NCBI GenBank assembly: GCA_963932145.1
Contig: OZ010599.1
Location: 47,278,287-47,342,286, forward strand
Length of the DNA stretch: 64,000 nucleotides
Direction: 5' to 3'
Source: Acanthosepion lycidas
Taxonomy: Eukaryota > Mollusca > Cephalopoda > Sepiida > Sepiidae
In this document: positions 58,320 through 64,000 of the stretch, piece after piece
Layout: each line of letters begins with the position of its first letter
Numbering within the stretch: the stretch's first letter is position 1
Made by a program: the position numbers and the translations under genes
The notes under the pieces: model-generated
Database searches by the model: none
What the model saw: only the letters and a program-made list of their open reading frames with translations
What the model was told of the DNA's origin: nothing

Positions 58320-59580
58320 TAGGATGTTTGAAACCTTTGCTTGATAGGTAATTTTGACTCAACCTCTAAGTCTGTCTTCTCTCTTAACTGTTTTTGGAGT
58401 TGGGACAGAGGCATTTCATTCTCCTCTTTCCACTCACTTAGCTTCTCTTCCTCTTCTGGAGGTTTCAGATTAGAAGCCTGGATTTCATCATCTGAGCCCT
58501 CTGCTTCATGCTCATCAGTTGACGGTCTCCTTGTTTTTCTCAATTAGTAGTTGATTCATTACCCTTCTTTCTTCTTCAGATTCCTCATCTGTTTCTATCT
58601 CCTGGTTCCACCAGAGTTGTTGTTCTCATCTTTCTCTTCTTCTTTGGTTCAGCTCCTTCCCAAACATCTACCTCAGGTAATTTTAGTTCATTAACATGAG
58701 CTCTTTTAACTTTTCTCACCATCTGATCCCAGATTACAAACGACATCAGCTCTGTCTGCTCCACAATTCTGTAATAGGAGTCTCACCTCTGGTCCAATTT
58801 TCTTTCTCTCAAGTGGATTTTGTAGAATACAGGATCTCCAACTCTTAAATCTACCTCTTTTCTTCCTTTATTCAGCCTCTCATTTCTCTTTTTTTGTGCC
58901 TGTCTAATCCTCCTCCTGGCCTGTGTGAATATCTTATGTTGCTATTCTTTTATTAGCTTATATGGTGGTCTTCTCCCATGTATTTCCTAGGCTTTAGTAG
59001 GTTTCATGTATAGAGAATCACACAGCCACCAAAGCCTGTGTTAAATACACATCCCAATTTTCAGTATTATCTTTTGCCAATTTGGCCAATATGTCCCCTA
59101 AAAGCCTATGAAACTACTCCACTTTTGCATTATCCTATGGATGGTACAGGAAGGTGGTCGATAATTCATTGTATTTATGCTTGCCAAGGCTTTGATCATT
59201 ATCTTATTCACACTCTCTGGTCTGTTTTCTGTGACCAGCTGGACTGGGGCTCTATATCAAGGTAATAACTCTGACAGTATCAAATGAGACACTGAGCTTT
59301 CTTATCAGGTATCACATATGCCTCAGGTCAATTTGTTAGCTAATCTACAAAGTTCACTATGTATAGATTTCCTCTTGGGCCTGATATATCCATGCTACCT
59401 TTTTAAAAGGGATAATTAGGGATATCTGTCTCCATCAATGGAGCTATCTTATATCTCCTGCTCTGGGCTTGACATATCACAGAACTTTGTACATAGCTTG
59501 GCCAATAATAATTTTTACATATTAGGTCATAGGTCTTATCAATTCCCATGTGGCCCATCTTCTAATGACAATGTTCTAAT
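58320..59580 (-). pseudogene. Integrase region of element A, degenerate
   Basis: The zinc-finger part has 'MGIDKTYDLICKNYYWPS' (about 59500-59560). The core start is 'MDISGP.GNLYIVNFVD' (about 59340-59400). The C-terminal domain 'RVGDPVFYKIHLRERKLD' lies near 58800-58850, followed by 'RAHVNELKLPEV'. A Glu/Lys-rich tail runs to 58319. Many stops are present. Confidence 0.75.
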
Positions 59581-59584
59581 ATTT

Positions 59585-60530
59585 CTACTGTTCCCCAGCC
59601 TTCTTATCTACTACCATGATTGGAAAATTCCAGGGAGACTCAGACTTCTCAATTATTCCTGACTTTAAGATGTCCCTGACTGCCTCTTCCACTTGTGGTC
59701 TCTTATAGAAGTGTCTTCTGTATGGTTTTAATTTAATCAGCACATCGTTGCCAATATTGATTTTTATCCTTACTCTATGTGTCTGCCCCAATACCTTATC
59801 TGAGTTAGCCACCGCATTTCTGTTAGTTCTTAGCAGTTGCCCTGCTTGGGCCTTAAATTCCACAGGCGCAATTATCTCTTCTTTCACTTTCCCCACTTGA
59901 TTCTGCCCCCTCTTTCTCTGCTCATCATATCTTACATGCTTAACAGAACTTATTGGCAGGGCCTTCCCTGCTTCTTCTTCCTTTGATATTCTCACAATTT
60001 TGTTAGCCTGATTGGTGAACATAATAGGTACAATCTCTGCCCCTTCCACTACTTCCTCAAACAAAGATACTTCCTCCTCTTCAGGACTGTATTTCTCAAC
60101 AGGAGCTATCTGAAAAATTTTACCTTCCAGTTTCCTATTCATCACTAACCTACCTCTACCAGACACTGCCATCCTAGGAGGCAATTTTATGTCAGTGTCA
60201 ACAACCACTGACACTGGTTCACTAGGGATGCTTCCCAATAGTATATCCACTCCATCAACCAGCAATACTGCAGGGTGGTATTTTAGCTGTGCCCTATATT
60301 GTCCCAGCCAATCCTCACCAAATATCATTTCTCTACAGAGATCTGGGGCCACATATAATTTGTGGACACCATTTGGCCCTCCTATCCTTACCAAGAACCG
60401 CACTATTTCCATTCTCCCATCTGCTTAGCTAATTGTACTATAAGGCTTTCTCAACAATACCCTTAACATCTTATACTGATCTACCCTAATCAAGGACACA
60501 TACACCCCTGTGTCTATTGGTGCCTTCATT
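59585..60530 (-). pseudogene. Protease and RT start of element A
   Basis: The protease active site 'APIDTGVYVSLI' lies at about 60500-60530, just upstream of a stop. The open part (59585-60412, 275 codons) continues the protease ('MIFGEDWLGQY'), then a spacer. It ends in the first RT block 'ILKSGIIEKSESPWNFPIMV' before a stop at 59585. The RT palm with the catalytic YxDD and the RNase H domain should follow, but the sequence goes straight to the integrase zinc finger. At least 1 kb is therefore deleted. Confidence 0.82.
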
Positions 60531-60970
60531 GCCTTTCATTTTATTACTGCTTCACATGTGAGCTCCTTGTCTTGGGTCACCAAGGAAAATGCTCTAGCTC
60601 TCTTTTTCTTGCGGTAGTGTTCATCCAACCTTCTCCAAAATTCTTCCGCCATCATCCACCCACTTCTTGACATGGGTGCCGACAACAAAACTTCTCGTCA
60701 TCTACATAGAACAGAGTTTTCAACTGTCTATTATTACTTTGTGAGCCTTTGTTCTGTCTGTTTTTATGGGGGCAATTTCTTTTCAGATGGCCTGTTTCAT
60801 GAAAAAATCAGCACCTTCTCTGGAAACAGCTGGCAGAAAAGTGACCAATCTGTCCAACATTGCATACCCCTCCTTTTACTTGTTATCACTTGGGTCACTC
60901 TACCTCTTATTTCTTGCACTGGGGTGGCCCCTAGGCATTTCCCTGCTTCTGTTTCATGAAGGGTGTACTA

Positions 60971-62451
60971 TTAAAGGGGGGGGGGTCTTAGGGGTTTCTT
61001 TTTAGGAGCCCTACACCACTTTGTTTCATAACCAAACTGGCTGCACTTACTACAATTTGGCCCTGTGCTTTTTGGAACCTGTTGAACTATTGCTCGCTCA
61101 ATGGCCCTCATAGTTGCAAGTCCAACAAACCAGCTCATATCGTCCAGGTGTTGGTGCAAAGAACCCATGCTTTAGAGACCACTTTCTTCTATTGGGGTTG
61201 GTCACCCAATTCTCCAGACGCACCCCCTACTCCTTTTCTTGTCCTTTCTTCATGGCAGGGGATTTCTTCTCTTTACTTTTCTTGCCACTCTCCTGACTAA
61301 ACCTGAACTCCCTCTCTTCTTGTCTTCTAATTTTTCTCACTGTTTTTGACCAGATCTGTGGCCACTGAAAACCTGGTTGGGGCTTCCTTAATTACATCAT
61401 ATCTGATGCACTTGTTCTCCAGTGCATCAAGAAACAAGTTCACCAGCTGTGCTGAATGGTAGCATTTTTTCTTACTTCTTCAGGGAAGACCAAGGCTAAC
61501 AATTTTGTCACTTTTTCCCCCAATCATCCTGGAGTCTTATCCCTTGCATAGGTGAGTCTTATGAGGCCTCTCATGACTACTACTGCTATCTCCTCATCTG
61601 TGTATTTGCCAATCAGAAGTTTTTCTAACTCAGCCCACATTAAACCAGAGTCCCTCACTAGATAGCCTGCCACAAAATTGGAAACTGGACCCTTGTCTGC
61701 ATCAGACACTAAAATCATTGTCTCCACCTGTTTGTTTTCAATTGCTGTCAACCATTTTTTATCTCCACTGTGTTCCCTCTATATGATGGCACTCTGGGTC
61801 CCTTTAATAGGTTTTTAAAGTTATTTGATACTTGAGGTCTGTTCACCTTGTGCCCTTCCACAGACCAATCAGGTCTGACATCAGATCCGGGCTTGCCCAT
61901 CCCAACTTATCTAATCAAGTGACAACAAGGGAAAAGAGAGACAGTCCAATAAAATCTAGTGACAAACAAAAAAAATTTTCTATTGGTGAGGTGCAAAAAG
62001 AAAATCAACATGGGAAAAAAAATACAGGGAAACTAAAAGTGTCCTACCTGTCACTTGTCTTGTGGTGGGGCCTCAACTTGATAAAACAGGAAGCACATTT
62101 ATAGTTTCAGAACTTTATAGTCAATTGACTAAAGTCCATTGATTCTTACTCTCATAACAAATTGTCCTCTTTCTACTTTTTTCCTTTTCTTCTTCCTGGC
62201 TTGGTTGAGCTGGGCATTTTGTCGCTGGTTCTTGATTAACAATTAAGGGTTAAATGCTTCATTACTGCCACCAATTAATTTGTAATTATTTTACTGTTAC
62301 CTACACATGGTGGTGTAACCACATTTAGTGGTTCTATCCTCAGGGTCTTAGGATGATGTTTTAACCACAGGGCTAACTCTACACTGGTCAATACTGATGC
62401 TGGTCCAACAGTTGCTTGCTGGTCACTTCGATCCACATCAACTCTGCTCAT
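60971..62451 (-). pseudogene. Gag of element A with zinc knuckles, degenerate
   Basis: The likely start codon is at 62449-62451 (MSRVDVDRSDQQATVG...). A capsid-like part is open at 61524-61751, and two zinc knuckles lie near the end. The first, at about 61108-61137, reads C-x2-C-x3-G-H before a stop. The second, at about 61010-61060, reads C-x2-C-x3-G-Y-x4-C, with Tyr in place of His. Stops and frameshifts interrupt the frame. Confidence 0.75.
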
Positions 62452-63857
62452 TTTGTGTTCTTGAACTCAGAGCAGTGGAAGATTGAATATTGGCATAATC
62501 AAAGTGCGCTATATTAAGGGAAGAAATATCTTCACAACGAGAAATAAAAATGAAAGATTTGTTGGGTTAATCTTCAATTGGTTTATATAGTTCTTGGTAT
62601 AACAAAAAATAACCCTTCCCACATCAATTTCTATAGTGACACTGAACCTTGTCTAAAGTTTTGAGTTCAAAGTTCTTCAGAATCAGGAAATCTATTGGCA
62701 GCTGATGTGGATTCCGAGGCACTTGATGTGGGGTTTGCAGTGGAAGTCTTCGAGATCTCAAAGCTATCTGCTTATATGCACTTCAATCACAAACTGGCAT
62801 GGGGTCGAAGGGTTCTGGGGATTTAGTGATTCCTCAATTTTCACATTAATTACAATAAGGATTCTTTGTTCCTATTTTCTTAGTCAACTTTCCAAATTTG
62901 GAGAATCATTCCCCTTCTTGGGAGTAGTTACAGGGATTGTGCCTCCTTTCAACTCCAACTTACTTCACTTTACATCTTGTTACATCACTCCATGCAGGTG
63001 GTGCTAAATTCTCCCTCTTCCTCCTTCCCTCTCAGCATTCAACCTCAGCCTACTTCCCAGGGCAGGCATAATTGACTTTGTGATAAATCTAATTTTTAAA
63101 TCAAGAAAAAAGTTTGTTCTCATTTAAATTTCCAAGCAAGAGACAAAATTGTTTCTCAATTTGTCTTTGTCTGCAAAAATATAATCTGGATCTCTCTCAC
63201 TCTCCTGCCAGTGATATTTGTTTGCTTAAATTCTCAAGGAAGAGGTAAATTTATTTCTCAATTTGTTTTACCCATGTGCCAGTTTCTCAATAGATAAAAA
63301 GAAAAGAAAGTTTAGGAGAGAAAAAAACTCAGATGGCCCCTTTCTACCCTCTCTCTTTCTCTATCTTCCAGCTTATATTCCATTTTAGGCATAACTCTTT
63401 TCTGGCTTTTCCTACTTTTAACTTCTTCATGGCCTCAGTGTCTCACTAACAAGATTATGGTTTATATGTGAATATATATACATACATTTGATCCTCTCAT
63501 TTCACATTAGTCAGAAAGACAGAAATCAGTACCATGTATGTATATATGTATGTTTCTGGGATAAAGTATTAAACAATACATAATACCCCAACCAGTTTAA
63601 GAACATATTGTACCTTGAACTCCTACTGAGTGCAGTGCCATATTTCATTAAAATTAGACAAGGCTTTCTTGAGCAAGGACCGCTTTTCTGTTTCTATGGC
63701 ATTTTTAATAGGAAATCTAGCATTTGTTTTTGATACACATATCAATCTGCATGTATAAACAAATACGTGCATATTATATTCTGATGATTATGTATGTAAA
63801 AAATTATAAACATTATTAAATAAATTTAAATATGCACAACACTACATGTATTTATGC
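62452..63857 (-). other. Probable leader/5' LTR region of element A and unassigned DNA
   Basis: A ~103-bp imperfect tandem repeat (63126-63170 and 63229-63270, sharing 'tttctcaatttgt') is visible. No primer site or LTR pair could be proved. From about 63480 the sequence becomes AT-rich, with TATG microsatellite-like pieces. Confidence 0.4.
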
Positions 63858-64000
63858 AATTCACTACATTACATTAGTTTTTTTTTTTTTATAAACAATT
63901 ACTTGAAAGAAAAAAAGGCTATATGTATCCCATGACTTGATGGTAAATAAATAAATAGATGCATGTTGATTTGCTGCTGCCATTACGTGTTTTGAAATAA
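63858..64000. repeat. Right copy of the segmental duplication, right part
   Basis: Matches about 1146-1280, including 'ataaacaattacttgaaag' (one difference) and 'catgacttgatggtaaataa', then runs to the window end. Confidence 0.88.

Larger units (their letters stand above)
53174..63857 (-). mobile_element. 10.7-kb nest of minus-strand LTR retroelement fragments
   Basis: Comparison with the uninterrupted left copy (break between about 1140 and 1146) bounds the insertion. Reading on the minus strand from 63857 down: a leader/LTR-like region, then gag, protease, an RT start and integrase of element A (62451 to about 58320). Scrambled LTR pieces plus an integrase-LTR fragment of a second family (B2, 58110-56500) follow. 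Then come an envelope-like gene (56200-55186) and an RNase H-integrase-LTR fragment of family B (B1, 55000-53174). All parts are broken by stops and deletions. A clear target duplication at the outer ends was not found. Confidence 0.8.

Overview
This is eukaryotic nuclear DNA: strongly AT-rich, with long introns, many microsatellites and decayed transposable elements, and one clear multi-exon gene on the + strand. The gene is a ZNF318-like protein with two matrin/U1-type C2H2 fingers, in five exons (15814-18588, 19442-19594, 21934-22030, 22446-22564, 25598-29116). The element mix (Penelope-like elements, Tc1 and piggyBac-type elements, a jockey/CR1-like LINE, a tRNA-derived SINE, several LTR retroelements) fits an invertebrate. 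A lophotrochozoan, perhaps a mollusc or cephalopod, is my best guess. The species cannot be fixed from this sequence.

Layout. 1-15813 is read as intron 1 of the ZNF318-like gene. It holds the left copy of a segmental duplication (1-1270), a GC-richer hairpin-rich island (2640-3500), a decayed hAT-like transposase (7310-8575), a Tc1 element with long inverted repeats (9798-11222) and an antisense Penelope-like element (11262-13130). 15814-29116 carries the five exons, with a second antisense Penelope copy in the third visible intron. 29117-41377 is intergenic, with a 284-bp piggyBac-type MITE, a LINE fragment, a SINE, a GIY-YIG/Penelope remnant and a dispersed repeat. 41378-46412 is a young LTR retrotransposon: 529-bp LTRs with 4 mismatches, a gag carrying a CCCH zinc finger, a frameshifting 230-bp tandem duplication in pol, and loss of the integrase core. 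47341-49380 is a decayed LINE. 50875-51231 is a coding exon with a strong phase-0 donor. 52040-53173 plus 63858-64000 is the right copy of the segmental duplication, split by a 10.7-kb nest of minus-strand LTR retroelement fragments that includes an envelope-like gene.

Main inference. Positions 1-1270 match 52040-53173 joined to 63858-64000, in direct orientation. The right copy lies just downstream of a phase-0 coding exon, and the first visible ZNF318 exon begins in phase 0. The simplest reading is a tandem duplication of the ZNF318-like locus. On that reading the window holds copy 1 without its first exon, then exon 1 and part of intron 1 of copy 2. A block of about 220 bp inside the duplicated intron (891-1110) is much better conserved between the copies than its surroundings and could be a regulatory element.
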